NCBI RefSeq assembly: GCF_003665065.1
Contig: NZ_RCHR01000009.1
Location: 23,676-87,675 of the forward strand
Length of the DNA stretch: 64,000 bases
Direction: 5' to 3'
Source: Oceanobacillus piezotolerans
GTDB lineage: Bacteria > Bacillota > Bacilli > Bacillales > Amphibacillaceae
How positions within the stretch are numbered: position 1 is the first letter of the stretch; each line of letters starts with the position of its first letter. The translations under genes and the position numbers were made by a program. This document shows, piece after piece, positions 36,385 to 45,516 of this stretch. The notes beneath the pieces are model-generated. The model did not search any database. It was not told the DNA's origin and was given only the letters and a program-made list of their open reading frames with translations.

Positions 36385-37647
36385 GTGCTTAAGCGTATTA
36401 GCATTCTTTCATTGTTTTTTATTTTCATAGGATTGGTTGTTGCTGGCTGCAGTACAGGGGAAGAGAGTTCTTCTCAAGCAACAAATGAAGAAGGGGAAGA
36501 AGAGACTATTAGTTTTATTCATTGGCGTGGAGAGGATAAAGAAGAGTTTGATGAAATTATTCGTAGGTTTGAAGAGGAAAATCCAAATATTAAAGTAAAC
36601 ATGAGTTCTTTTCCAAGTGATCAATACGAAGCGACTTTACAAACAAAGTTAAAAGATGGTAATTCTGGTGATGTGTTTGCCATGTTTCCAGGTGTTCAGT
36701 TTGAAACCATTACAAGTGCTGGGTTAGCACATGAACTTAGTGGGGAGGAATTTGTTTCGAGATTCATTCCAGATTATATCACGGTAGGTCAACATGAAGA
36801 TAAACAATATGGATTACCTTTACAACTAGTTTTCAACATCCCGATTTACAATAAAACCTTGTTTGATAAGTTTGGCGTAGAGCCCCCTGCGGATTGGGAA
36901 GGATTTCTGGAACTCAATGAAACGCTAAAAGAAAATGGCATCGAACGTCCAATCATTTTCCCGGCTGCAGACAATGGACCTGGGCAATTTATGAACCCAA
37001 TGATGATGAATAACGAACCAGACGAAGATATTTGGGAGAAGGTACAGTCAGGAGAAAGAAAGGTTACAGAGGAATGGTGGGTAAAAACATTATCGCAAAT
37101 AAAAGAATTAAATGATAAAGGGTATTTTGGTGAAGATTCGTTAGGCATTAACCAAAGTTCTTCAGGCACCTTGTTTGCTCAAGAAAACGGTGCGATTTTG
37201 GCAATGGGTTCTTATATGATGGCGCAAATCATAGAGCAAAATCCAAATATTGAACTTGGCTTACTAGCACCCATCACCGTGAGTGAAGATGAGACGGTGT
37301 GGGAAGGGATTCATACGACAACCTTTATGTTAGCTGTCAACGAACAATCAGAACATAAAGAGGAAGCAAAGAAATTTATCGAGTTTCTCACCCGTCCTGA
37401 AAATGCATCTCTTTATGCAAATGGAACCGGCCAAATGGTGACATTAGAAGATGTCACATACGAGAGTGAAGTATTAAAGGCACAAGAACCGTGGACAGAA
37501 AAGAAGACAAGGTTCCAGCCAAGATATACGATTAGCAATGGTCAAGTTCAAGATGCCGTATTAGCTTCCATTGAAGCAGTATTGAGTGGAACAGAGCCAG
37601 CGGATGCAGCTGAACAAGCACAGAAAATAATTGATCAGGCTTTGTGA
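36385..37647 (+). CDS. ABC transporter substrate-binding lipoprotein, carbohydrate (CUT1) type
   Basis: A 420-aa extracytoplasmic binding protein. Lipobox VVAGC with Cys22. The mature part is a family 1 solute-binding fold: ISFIHWRGEDKEEFDEIIRRFEEENPNIKV, YGLPLQLVFNIPIYNKTLFDKFGV and AKKFIEFLTRPENASLYA. It starts at GTG 36385 after GGAGGAG. It follows the SsuD-type gene by 62 bases and precedes two permease genes. It binds an oligosaccharide, glycoside or similar polyol; the substrate cannot be read from sequence. Confidence 0.9.
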   Translation: MLKRISILSLFFIFIGLVVAGCSTGEESSSQATNEEGEEETISFIHWRGEDKEEFDEIIRRFEEENPNIKVNMSSFPSDQYEATLQTKLKDGNSGDVFAMFPGVQFETITSAGLAHELSGEEFVSRFIPDYITVGQHEDKQYGLPLQLVFNIPIYNKTLFDKFGVEPPADWEGFLELNETLKENGIERPIIFPAADNGPGQFMNPMMMNNEPDEDIWEKVQSGERKVTEEWWVKTLSQIKELNDKGYFGEDSLGINQSSSGTLFAQENGAILAMGSYMMAQIIEQNPNIELGLLAPITVSEDETVWEGIHTTTFMLAVNEQSEHKEEAKKFIEFLTRPENASLYANGTGQMVTLEDVTYESEVLKAQEPWTEKKTRFQPRYTISNGQVQDAVLASIEAVLSGTEPADAAEQAQKIIDQAL

Positions 37648-37693
37648 TGTCGTCTTAATAGGGAGTATCTTTTATAGATAATAAATAGAAAAG

Positions 37694-37791
37694 TCTATGG
37701 TAATACGTTAAAGATAAGAAGCCATTTTTAGGTTTTGATAATAACTTAACCCCGCCTAGAACAATAAATAATTTTATTCTATTACCATAGA
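37694..37791 (+). repeat. 12-bp inverted repeat spanning the gap between binding protein and permeases
   Basis: TCTATGGTAATA (37694-37705) and TATTACCATAGA (37780-37791) are perfect complements 74 bases apart. In mRNA they could close a large stem that protects the binding-protein transcript or limits read-through, giving more binding protein than permease. Confidence 0.55.
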
Positions 37792-37816
37792 TGATTCTTT
37801 CTAGCAGGAGGATATA

Positions 37817-38692
37817 ATGAAGGTTCATAAAAGTTTGTATCTGTTTCTTATTCCTGGATTTTTCCTTTATTTTACATTTTTTATCGTACCAACCCTTGGT
37901 GCGTTTTTCTATTCGATAACAGACTGGGATGGGGTCAATCAGCAATTCAATTTTGTAGGTCTTTTCAATTATACGAGCTTGTTAACCGATGATACGGTAT
38001 TTATCACATCAATAAACAACAACCTTAAGTTTTTGTTATTTGTTGTCTTCTTTCAAACATTGTTGTCACTCATTTTTGCATTAATATTAATGAAAAATAC
38101 AAAAACCAATATCTTTTATCGTGCATTATTTTTCTTCCCTACTATATTATCGTCTGTTTCTGTTGCGTTTATCTGGTCATTTATTTATGCTCCGGATTTA
38201 GGACTATTAAACCCCTTATTACAGAGCATTGGGCTAGGAATGCTGACACAAAGCTGGTTGGGTAATCCAGATATCGCTATTTTCTCCATTGCTTTTGTCC
38301 AAGTATGGTTCCACACGGGACAGGTGATGGTCATCTTTATAGCTGGACTGCAAAATGTACCTAAAGAGCTTTATGAAGCAGCAATCGTGGATGGAGCTAA
38401 TAAATGGCAGCGATTTACCAAAATTACCTGGCCATTAATTGCTCCCGCCACAACCATAGTAGTAGGATACACAACGATTCAATCATTTAAAGCCTTTGAT
38501 TTGATTTTCGCTATGACTGGGGGAGGACCGGCGTATTCCACAGAAATACTCGCTACATTTATTTATAACTCAGCCTTTAGCAACTACCAATTCGGGTATG
38601 CATCTGCTGCATCTGTTGTTCTGATGGTTATTGTGGCAGGCCTGACGTTGGTGCAGTTCCGTCTGGTAAATAGAAACAAAGTTGAGTACTAG
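37817..38692 (+). CDS. ABC sugar permease, MalF/UgpA type
   Basis: A 291-aa inner subunit with six predicted membrane segments. The EAA loop that contacts the ATPase is LYEAAIVDGANKWQRFTKITWP (about residues 187-208). The N-terminus YLFLIPGFFLYFTFFIVPTLGAFFYSITDW is typical of CUT1 permeases. An AGCAGGAGG site precedes ATG. It pairs with the following permease. No ATPase gene is present, so it probably uses a shared MsmX-like ATPase, as several Bacillus sugar importers do. Confidence 0.92.
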   Translation: MKVHKSLYLFLIPGFFLYFTFFIVPTLGAFFYSITDWDGVNQQFNFVGLFNYTSLLTDDTVFITSINNNLKFLLFVVFFQTLLSLIFALILMKNTKTNIFYRALFFFPTILSSVSVAFIWSFIYAPDLGLLNPLLQSIGLGMLTQSWLGNPDIAIFSIAFVQVWFHTGQVMVIFIAGLQNVPKELYEAAIVDGANKWQRFTKITWPLIAPATTIVVGYTTIQSFKAFDLIFAMTGGGPAYSTEILATFIYNSAFSNYQFGYASAASVVLMVIVAGLTLVQFRLVNRNKVEY

Positions 38693-38708
38693 GATTTGAG
38701 GGGATAGA

Positions 38709-39524
38709 ATGACGTCCAGATTGGTTAAATTCATTTTGGTAGCTGTTTTTGGCTTAATCATTATCATTCCAGTAACTATGGTCGTTTTAACAACAGTTAA
38801 AACAAGTGAAGATTTTTACATGAATCCTATTGGAATTCCAAACTCGTTCACAATGCAAAATATGATCCAGCTATTTATAGGAAACCATATACATTTGAAT
38901 TTGCTTAATAGCTTGATTGTAACGATTTCGACTGTTTTTCTTTGCTTATTAGTGGCCAGTTTCATTTCCTATGTCATTATGCGCCTAAAGGGATGGAGAA
39001 GCTTATTATTATTTGGATTATTTATTTTAGGAATGTTCCTTCCAGCCCAAGTTAATATGATTCCGCTTTATGGAGTGGTGAATGCGCTTGGACTGAACAA
39101 CTCGCTATTTGGTCTTATTTTGATTTCCACGACTAGTTTTATGTCGGTAGTAGTATTTATCGTCGCAGGGTTTATGAAAACCATTCCTAAATCGCTGATT
39201 GAAGCAAGTGTGGTGGACGGCGCCTCAGAGTGGCAAATATATCGAAAAGTAGTGATGCCACTGTCAGCACCATCCATCGCAACTGCAGCCATATTTGTCT
39301 CCGTAATGGTTTGGAATGATTTATTATATCCATTATTGTTTATCGTATCTCCTGAAAAGAAAACATTGCCACTTGCATTGCTGGATTTTCAAGGAGAGTA
39401 TTTCACAAACTATCCCATGATATTTTCCGGGGTAATTATCGCATCTATTCCCATGATTATTGTCTATCTTTTCATGCAACGTTACTTTATGGAAGGGATA
39501 ACGGCAGGATCGAATAAAGGGTAA
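38709..39524 (+). CDS. ABC sugar permease, MalG/UgpE type
   Basis: A 271-aa permease with six predicted membrane segments. EAA loop LIEASVVDGASEWQIYRKVVMP (about 158-179). It ends YLFMQRYFMEGITAGSNKG, a C-terminus shared by CUT1 MalG-type subunits. It is 16 bases after the MalF-type gene and closes the operon; a structured repeat element follows. The substrate is set by the binding protein. Confidence 0.92.
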   Translation: MTSRLVKFILVAVFGLIIIIPVTMVVLTTVKTSEDFYMNPIGIPNSFTMQNMIQLFIGNHIHLNLLNSLIVTISTVFLCLLVASFISYVIMRLKGWRSLLLFGLFILGMFLPAQVNMIPLYGVVNALGLNNSLFGLILISTTSFMSVVVFIVAGFMKTIPKSLIEASVVDGASEWQIYRKVVMPLSAPSIATAAIFVSVMVWNDLLYPLLFIVSPEKKTLPLALLDFQGEYFTNYPMIFSGVIIASIPMIIVYLFMQRYFMEGITAGSNKG

Positions 39525-39547
39525 AGAAAGAACTTAATAAAAATAAG

Positions 39548-39692
39548 GACAGAGGCTGGGATATAACTGATATGCTCAAAAAGACGAACTTATTGCTAAT
39601 TTAACGAAGTATATTTCCAGAGCGATACTTCTCCGCTAGCCAAAGTTCGGTATTCTCCTTTTAATAAAATACTCTTGTCCCAGCCTCCCAAA
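39548..39692. repeat. Nested-hairpin intergenic element (GAGGCTGGGA...TCCCAGCCTC)
   Basis: Three nested helices can be traced. The outer is GAGGCTGGGAT (39553-39563) with GTCCCAGCCTC (39677-39687). The middle is CGAACTT plus GCTA (39586-39599) with TAGC plus AAGTTCG (39637-39649). The inner is GAAGTAT (39606-39612) with ATACTTC (39625-39631). Elements with GAGGCTGGGACATAA-like ends are, from memory, scattered in intergenic regions of staphylococci and other Bacilli. It may act as terminator of the ABC operon or be a mobile repeat. Confidence 0.65.
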
Positions 39693-39771
39693 AAAGCTAA
39701 ACACAAATTTAAGAAGCTTGCTTGGTAACTCATTTCTACTGCTGAAGATTGAAGGAAAAAGATTTGCATAA

Positions 39772-39800
39772 TTGACTAAGATAAAGATAAATGATATTAT
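39772..39800 (+). promoter_or_regulatory. Promoter of the OFA transporter and molybdoenzyme operon
   Basis: TTGACT (39772-39777), 17 bases, TATTAT (39795-39800). The sequence after it is very AT-rich. I see no clear Fnr or ModE-type site. Confidence 0.7.
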
Positions 39801-39883
39801 TTGTTTGAAAAATGTGTATATTTATAAATTTATAAAAATATTATCTCCTTGATGAACTTTATTAATATCTAAGGAGGATGTGT

Positions 39884-41155
39884 ATGGAGAAAGTTAAAAA
39901 TCGCTGGCTGATTGCTGCTTCGGCAGTGGGGGTTCACCTTTCCATTGGTTCTGCCTATGCCTGGAGTGTGTTTACCAATCCAATGGCAGCGCAGTATGGT
40001 TGGGAGACTACGGAAATCTCGCTTGCTTTTAGTATTGCCATTTTTATGCTTGGCTTTTCGGCTGCCTTTATGGGGAGATTTGTAGAAAAACAAGGGCCGA
40101 AGAAGTCAGCCATTCTATCGGCGATATTTTTCAGTGTCGGTGTAGCTGGATCAGGATTAGCAACCGCTTTGGAATCCTTATTTCTATTGTATGTATTCTA
40201 TGGTGTCATTGGCGGAATCGGTTTAGGGATTGGTTATATCTCTCCTGTATCCACATTAGTAAAGTGGTTTCCAGATCGGCGGGGACTTGCTACAGGGTTA
40301 GCAATCATGGGGTTTGGCTTTGCGGCACTTTTAAGTGGTCCTGCTGCGGCAGCCTTAATTGATTCTGTTGGTATCTCTAGCACGTTTTATGTACTTGGAG
40401 CAGTATATTTTATTGTGATGACCCTTGCTGCCCAGTATTTATCACCGCCACCAGAGGGCTGGACACCGAAGGGATTTAATGAGAAAAGACAAAATGGGAA
40501 GCGTGAAATAAAAGCAGACCTCTCACAACTGACGGCGAATGAGGCAATTAAAACACGCCGTTTTTGGATGCTTTGGAGCATGCTTTTTATTAACGTAACT
40601 TGTGGAATCGCTGTCATTGCTGTAGCTTCACCTATGGCTCAAGATATAGCTGGAATGACAGCCATTGCTGCCGCTGCCATGGTTGGAGTAATGGGTCTAT
40701 TTAATGGGGCTGGGAGACTCGGATGGGCTTCACTGTCGGACTATATCGGCCGCCCGAATGTTTATACTGCGTTTTTTGTAATTCAAATCATCGCATTTTT
40801 CATGCTGCCCTTCGCGACGAATGGCATCATATTTCAACTATTAATCTTTGCGATTTTAACTTGTTATGGTGGGGGATTTGCGTCCATCCCTGCATATATT
40901 GGTGACCTCTTTGGAACAAAGCAGCTTGGAGCAATTCATGGCTATATTTTAACGGCTTGGGCAGCAGCTGGGGTAGTAGGACCAATTTTGCTTTCCTTAA
41001 TCTATGATTCTACAAATAGTTATAATTTAACAATGACGATTTTTGGCATCTTATTTATGGTTGCATTTGCGATATCGATTTGGATTAGAGCCGATATTAA
41101 TCGATTAAGAAAGGCACAGCAATCGCTGAATAATAGTGCAGTTGCAACAGAATAG
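39884..41155 (+). CDS. MFS transporter, oxalate/formate antiporter (OFA) family
   Basis: A 423-aa importer or exchanger with 12 membrane segments. The start NRWLIAASAVGVHLSIGSAYAWSVF is the OFA signature, followed by GIGLGIGYISPVSTLVKWFPDRRGLATGLAIMGFG. ATG 39884 lies 6 bases after AAGGAGG; an earlier ATG at 39878 touches that site. The neighbour is a formate-dehydrogenase-like molybdoenzyme, so a small carboxylate such as formate or oxalate is a reasonable substrate guess, though OFA members are diverse. Confidence 0.88.
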   Translation: MEKVKNRWLIAASAVGVHLSIGSAYAWSVFTNPMAAQYGWETTEISLAFSIAIFMLGFSAAFMGRFVEKQGPKKSAILSAIFFSVGVAGSGLATALESLFLLYVFYGVIGGIGLGIGYISPVSTLVKWFPDRRGLATGLAIMGFGFAALLSGPAAAALIDSVGISSTFYVLGAVYFIVMTLAAQYLSPPPEGWTPKGFNEKRQNGKREIKADLSQLTANEAIKTRRFWMLWSMLFINVTCGIAVIAVASPMAQDIAGMTAIAAAAMVGVMGLFNGAGRLGWASLSDYIGRPNVYTAFFVIQIIAFFMLPFATNGIIFQLLIFAILTCYGGGFASIPAYIGDLFGTKQLGAIHGYILTAWAAAGVVGPILLSLIYDSTNSYNLTMTIFGILFMVAFAISIWIRADINRLRKAQQSLNNSAVATE

Positions 41156-41205
41156 CCCTATCTTTCAATACATGTATTTATAGATTATAGAAACCGGGGG
41201 GATTA

Positions 41206-43560
41206 ATGTTGGGAGAAACAAAGCACACAGGGCCAATTAAATTACCGAAAAAGCCTGATCCAGCACTATGGGTGAGCAAGGTTCCGTTTGGTTTAGGGAA
41301 AATTAAGCCGCATCATATTCGTGACACGATGAAGGTCGTTTGGGAAAACAAAGATAATCTGCCATACGCAACACGAATTCTTACCCAAGGAGTTTGTGAT
41401 GGTTGTGCACTGGGGGTATCTGGACTTTATGATCAAACATTAACAGGCCCGCATGTATGTACCACACGATTAAATGTACTGCGCCTGAATACGATGTCTG
41501 CGATTGACGAGCAGATATTAAATATGGATATAAAGGATTTACGAAAAATGAGCAGTACAGAGTTGCGCAAGCTTGGCCGAATTCCCTATCCACTGATTCG
41601 TAAGGCTGGCGAAAATAAATTTAGCCGTATTTCCTGGAATGAGGCACTGAATACTATTGCCAATAAAATGAAAGCGCTTGACCCGAAGCACTATGCATTC
41701 TATACAACATCACGGGGGATTACCAATGAAGTCTATTATACGGTTGGTAAAGTTGCCCGCTTTTTAGGTACGAATAATATCGACAATGCATCAAGAATTT
41801 GCCACTCGCCATCGAAGACAGCATTGAGTCGCTCGATTGGAGTGGGAGCGTCTACTTGTAATTATAAGGATTGGATTGGAACCGACGTCCTGCTTTTCTG
41901 GGGATCGGTTGCAGCGAACAATCAACCAGTTTCGACAAAATATATGTACGCTGCAAAGCGAAAAGGAACGAAAATCATTGTGATTAATCCATATCATGAG
42001 CCGGCAATGGATAATTATTGGGTACCTTCCATCCCTGAGTCTGCGTTGTTCGGAACCAAAATAGCAGACGATGTGTATCAGGTTAATATAGGAGGAGACA
42101 TCGCGTTTATGCATGGCATTATGAAGCATTGGTTTGAGATGGAAGATCAGGAATTTGGCTCAGCCATTGATCATGCTTTTGTTTCCCAGCATGTGAATGG
42201 TCTTGAGGAACTCAGAGAAAAGGTCACTGCTTATGATTGGGACCAGCTCGTTACATCCTCTGGAATCGAAAAGCAGCGCATGATGGAATTAGCTGAACTC
42301 CTTGCGAAATCCAAGTCCGCCGTTTTTGTCTGGTCCATGGGATTAACCCAGCACCGATTTGGTACAGATAATATTTCTCAGGTTGCCAACCTGGCATTGC
42401 TGCGGGGATTTTTAGGAAGGGAGCATTGTGGACTCATGCCAATTCGTGGCCATTCTGGTGTACAAGGCTCAGGGGAAATGGGAGCAGATCCGTTCGTATT
42501 GCCTGGTGGGGGAATGGATGAAGGAAATAGAGCACGAGTGGAAAAGGTTTGGGGCTTTGAAATTCCTAAGTGGCAGGGGGACATTGTTGGTGTATCGTTA
42601 GAAAATGCGCTCTTGCCTGAGGATCATGAGCGTAAACTGGATCTTTACTATTTATCAGGTGGGAATTTCTTAGAAACGATGCCGAATCCTGATTTTATCA
42701 AGCAATGCCTAGAAAATATCGATATCCGTGTGCATCAGGATATTATTTTTAATACGTCGACCTTTGTGGACGCGAGAGAAGCGGTCATTGTTCTGCCTGC
42801 GATGACAAGATATGAACAGCCAGGTGGTGGTACTTCTACCTCTACAGAGCGAATGGTGTATTATTCACCGGAAATTAAAGGGCCACGTATTGAGGAAGCA
42901 CGAATGGAATGGGAAATCTATGTTGATCTTGCTAAACGGGTCAAACCGGAACAACAGCATCTTATTGACTTTAAATCAGCAGATGAAATACGAGCAGAAA
43001 TTGCCAAAGCGGCACCTAACTATGACGGAATTCAACATCTGAAAAATCGAGGTGATGTCTTTCAATGGGGTGGTGCATGGCTTTGTGAAGACGGGGTATG
43101 TCCAACACCAGATGGAAAGGGTAATTTGATTACTGTCGAACTGCCTGAACTTAGGAAGCCAGAAGGTCATTTTTATGTAACAACACGTCGCGGGAAACAA
43201 TTTAATTCGATGATTTACGATGAGAAGGATCCGTTTAATAATGCGGACCGATATGATGTATTGATGAATGGAGCGGATGGGAAAGAGCTTGGAATAAAAG
43301 AAGGCGATGCCATTGTCATATACAATCAGCATGGAACCTTTCATGGAAGAGCCAAATTTGTAAAAATAAAACGTGGAAATATTGAAGCGCATTGGCCTGA
43401 AGGGAACATGCTTATACCTAAGGGTGTTTATGAAGAATTTGCAGGAATTCCAGAATATAATGTTGCGGCTATTGTTGAAAAGGCGGAAACCTACTTTGCG
43501 CAAAAGGATACGAAATATGTGGAAAAACGAATTGAAGAACTTGAGGTGGAGTTAAGCTAG
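41206..43560 (+). CDS. FdhF/YdeP-family molybdopterin oxidoreductase
   Basis: A 784-aa molybdenum enzyme related to formate dehydrogenases. An N-terminal FeS region has Cys64, Cys67 and Cys85 (GVCDGCALG..C). The bis-MGD domain follows, with ICHSPSKTALSRSIG (Cys199) near the active site, NPYHEPA and PIRGHSGVQGSGEMG; the C-terminal MGD-binding domain has TRRGKQFNSM. There is no extra ferredoxin domain as in longer Bacillus Fdh proteins. YdeP-type enzymes are poorly characterised and formate is not proven. fdhD directly follows, supporting a sulfurated Mo centre. Confidence 0.86.
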   Translation: MLGETKHTGPIKLPKKPDPALWVSKVPFGLGKIKPHHIRDTMKVVWENKDNLPYATRILTQGVCDGCALGVSGLYDQTLTGPHVCTTRLNVLRLNTMSAIDEQILNMDIKDLRKMSSTELRKLGRIPYPLIRKAGENKFSRISWNEALNTIANKMKALDPKHYAFYTTSRGITNEVYYTVGKVARFLGTNNIDNASRICHSPSKTALSRSIGVGASTCNYKDWIGTDVLLFWGSVAANNQPVSTKYMYAAKRKGTKIIVINPYHEPAMDNYWVPSIPESALFGTKIADDVYQVNIGGDIAFMHGIMKHWFEMEDQEFGSAIDHAFVSQHVNGLEELREKVTAYDWDQLVTSSGIEKQRMMELAELLAKSKSAVFVWSMGLTQHRFGTDNISQVANLALLRGFLGREHCGLMPIRGHSGVQGSGEMGADPFVLPGGGMDEGNRARVEKVWGFEIPKWQGDIVGVSLENALLPEDHERKLDLYYLSGGNFLETMPNPDFIKQCLENIDIRVHQDIIFNTSTFVDAREAVIVLPAMTRYEQPGGGTSTSTERMVYYSPEIKGPRIEEARMEWEIYVDLAKRVKPEQQHLIDFKSADEIRAEIAKAAPNYDGIQHLKNRGDVFQWGGAWLCEDGVCPTPDGKGNLITVELPELRKPEGHFYVTTRRGKQFNSMIYDEKDPFNNADRYDVLMNGADGKELGIKEGDAIVIYNQHGTFHGRAKFVKIKRGNIEAHWPEGNMLIPKGVYEEFAGIPEYNVAAIVEKAETYFAQKDTKYVEKRIEELEVELS

Positions 43561-43570
43561 GGGGGATAAG

Positions 43571-44371
43571 ATGAATGATGTATTAGAGGATGGCTGGGAA
43601 ATAATCCGATTTAATGGACATTCCCAGTCCACTTTATATGAGGAAGTTGCAATCGAAGCTCCGCTCACGATTATGATAAATGGGAGTGAATTTGCAACGA
43701 TAGTCTGTTCGCCATCCCATCTCAGGGATTTAGTTGTTGGCTTTCTTGCCTCAGAAGGTGTCATTCGTTTTTATAATGAAATAAAAGAGATTTCCATTGA
43801 CGAAGGAAGCGGCTTTGCTTATGTGGAGTTATATAAGTCAATCGATCCTTCGCAAATCGACCATTCGAAACGATTTATCGGGTCTTGCTGCGGAAAGAGT
43901 CGGCAGTTTTATTTTAAAAGCGATGTAAAGACTGCTAAGACGATAACAAGCAAACTCTCTGTTACGGCAGATCAATGCTTTCATTTAATGAAAGAACTGC
44001 AAACCAATTCAGAGCAGTTTATTCGTACAGGTGGAGTTCATAATGCAGCACTCGCCACGAGCGACAAAATACTTACGATTAGAACAGACATCGGGCGTCA
44101 TAATGCACTCGATAAAATTTATGGGCATATTATTCAAGAAAAAATAAGGCTAGCGGATAAACTCATCGTCTTTAGTGGTCGGATTTCTTCAGAGGTATTG
44201 TTAAAAATCTCGAAAATAGGTGCTGGCATCCTCGTATCTAAATCGGCCCCAACAGATTTGGGATTGAAGCTGGCAGATGAGCTGGGAATAACAACAATTG
44301 GCTTTGTCAGAGGAAGAAAAATGAATATTTATACACACCCACATCGGATAATCGATACAAAAACTTCTTGA
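43571..44371 (+). CDS. fdhD: Formate dehydrogenase accessory sulfurtransferase FdhD
   Basis: Transfers sulfur to the molybdenum cofactor before it enters the enzyme. 266 aa, with the cysteine loop GSCCGKS (Cys106, Cys107), the family segments RTGGVHNAALA, DIGRHNALDKIYGH and FSGRISSEVLLK, and an SAPTDLGLKLA stretch. It starts 10 bases after the molybdoenzyme stop with GGGGGGATAAG as the binding site. It links the enzyme to the Moco genes downstream. Confidence 0.93.
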   Translation: MNDVLEDGWEIIRFNGHSQSTLYEEVAIEAPLTIMINGSEFATIVCSPSHLRDLVVGFLASEGVIRFYNEIKEISIDEGSGFAYVELYKSIDPSQIDHSKRFIGSCCGKSRQFYFKSDVKTAKTITSKLSVTADQCFHLMKELQTNSEQFIRTGGVHNAALATSDKILTIRTDIGRHNALDKIYGHIIQEKIRLADKLIVFSGRISSEVLLKISKIGAGILVSKSAPTDLGLKLADELGITTIGFVRGRKMNIYTHPHRIIDTKTS

Positions 44372-44385
44372 GCATCAGATGACTG

Positions 44386-44441
44386 TTTCCCTCACTGGAG
44401 GTTTTTTGGTTAAAGTATGTCAAGAACACTCAGTGAGGAAA
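44386..44441 (+). terminator. Hairpin between fdhD and moaA
   Basis: TTTCCCTCACTG (44386-44397) pairs with CAGTGAGGAAA (44431-44441), one bulged base. Inside the loop is GGAGGTTTTTT. It may be a partial terminator separating the enzyme operon from the cofactor operon. I see no Moco riboswitch consensus. Confidence 0.45.
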
Positions 44442-44479
44442 TCCGACTTAGCCTATAGACGAAAGGAGCGATAATCCAG

Positions 44480-45490
44480 TTGGGGAAGATAACAGATAAA
44501 TTCGGACGCCCACTTCAAGATCTCCGTATCTCAGTAATTGACCGATGTAATTTCAGATGTACGTACTGCATGCCACAGGAGATTTTTGGCAGGGATTTTG
44601 CATTTATGCCGAAAGAGCAGTTGCTCAGCTTTGAAGAAATAGAGCGGCTGGCAGCTATTTTTGTCGATCTAGGAGTTAAGAAAATAAGATTAACCGGTGG
44701 AGAACCACTGCTAAGAAGAGATCTGCCAGTTTTAATTCATAAATTAACAAACATAAAGGCCTTAGAAGATATTGGATTAACAACCAATGGCTCGCTGCTG
44801 ACTACCATGGCACAACGCTTAAAGGATGCAGGCTTAAAACGAATCAATGTTAGTTTAGATGCATTGGACGACTCGACATTTAAAGAGATCAATCATAGCA
44901 ATGTTGGACCAGATAAGATTTTAAAAGGAATAGACAAGGCTAAAGAAGTGGGATTAGAAGTAAAAGTAAATATGGTCGTCAAAAAAGGCAGGAACGATAA
45001 AGAGATTCTTCCGATGGCACGGTATTTTAAAAATAGAGGTATTACCCTGCGCTATATTGAATTTATGGATGTAGGACAAACCAATGGCTGGAACTTTAAC
45101 AACGTTATTACGAAGAAAGAAATTTTCCAAATGTTAAGCGGAGAGTTTGAATTAGAGCCTGTTGACCCTGCCTATATTGGTGAGGTTGCCAAACGCTATC
45201 GCTATCGTGGAGAAGAATCAGAAGTAGGGTTTATCACCTCCGTTTCTGAATCATTTTGTTCCACGTGTACAAGGGCGAGGATTGCTGCTGATGGAAAAAT
45301 GTACACCTGTTTGTTTTCAGATAGTGGATTTGATTTTAGGGAGTTACTGCGTTCTGAAAAAACGGATGAACAGATTAAGTCTTTCATTATGGCTATATGG
45401 AATAGCCGAGATGATCGCTATTCTGATGAGCGAACCGAGGAGTCAGCGAAAAACAAAAAGAAAATCGAAATGTCTTATATTGGCGGTTAA
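44480..45490 (+). CDS. moaA: GTP 3',8-cyclase MoaA
   Basis: Radical SAM enzyme for the first step of molybdopterin synthesis, acting with MoaC. 336 aa. N-terminal cluster CNFRCTYC (about residues 24-31), the SAM-binding [11 protein letters not shown], and the C-terminal second cluster in [10 protein letters not shown] plus TCLF. It ends with Gly-Gly, as MoaA needs. It starts at TTG 44480, with AAAGGAGCG about 12 bases upstream. First gene of the Moco operon. Confidence 0.95.
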   Translation: MGKITDKFGRPLQDLRISVIDRCNFRCTYCMPQEIFGRDFAFMPKEQLLSFEEIERLAAIFVDLGVKKIRLTGGEPLLRRDLPVLIHKLTNIKALEDIGLTTNGSLLTTMAQRLKDAGLKRINVSLDALDDSTFKEINHSNVGPDKILKGIDKAKEVGLEVKVNMVVKKGRNDKEILPMARYFKNRGITLRYIEFMDVGQTNGWNFNNVITKKEIFQMLSGEFELEPVDPAYIGEVAKRYRYRGEESEVGFITSVSESFCSTCTRARIAADGKMYTCLFSDSGFDFRELLRSEKTDEQIKSFIMAIWNSRDDRYSDERTEESAKNKKKIEMSYIGG

Positions 45491-45516
45491 TAAGGTAGAT
45501 GCAAGGCAGGTGAGCG

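Noticed and set aside
42976..43503. 175-codon minus-strand frame over the molybdoenzyme gene
   Set aside because: Longest antisense frame in the window, but it has no binding site and the sense strand encodes conserved MGD-binding motifs.
44386..44479. Possible Moco riboswitch before moaA
   Set aside because: Only a simple stem is present; none of the conserved Moco motif sequence was seen.
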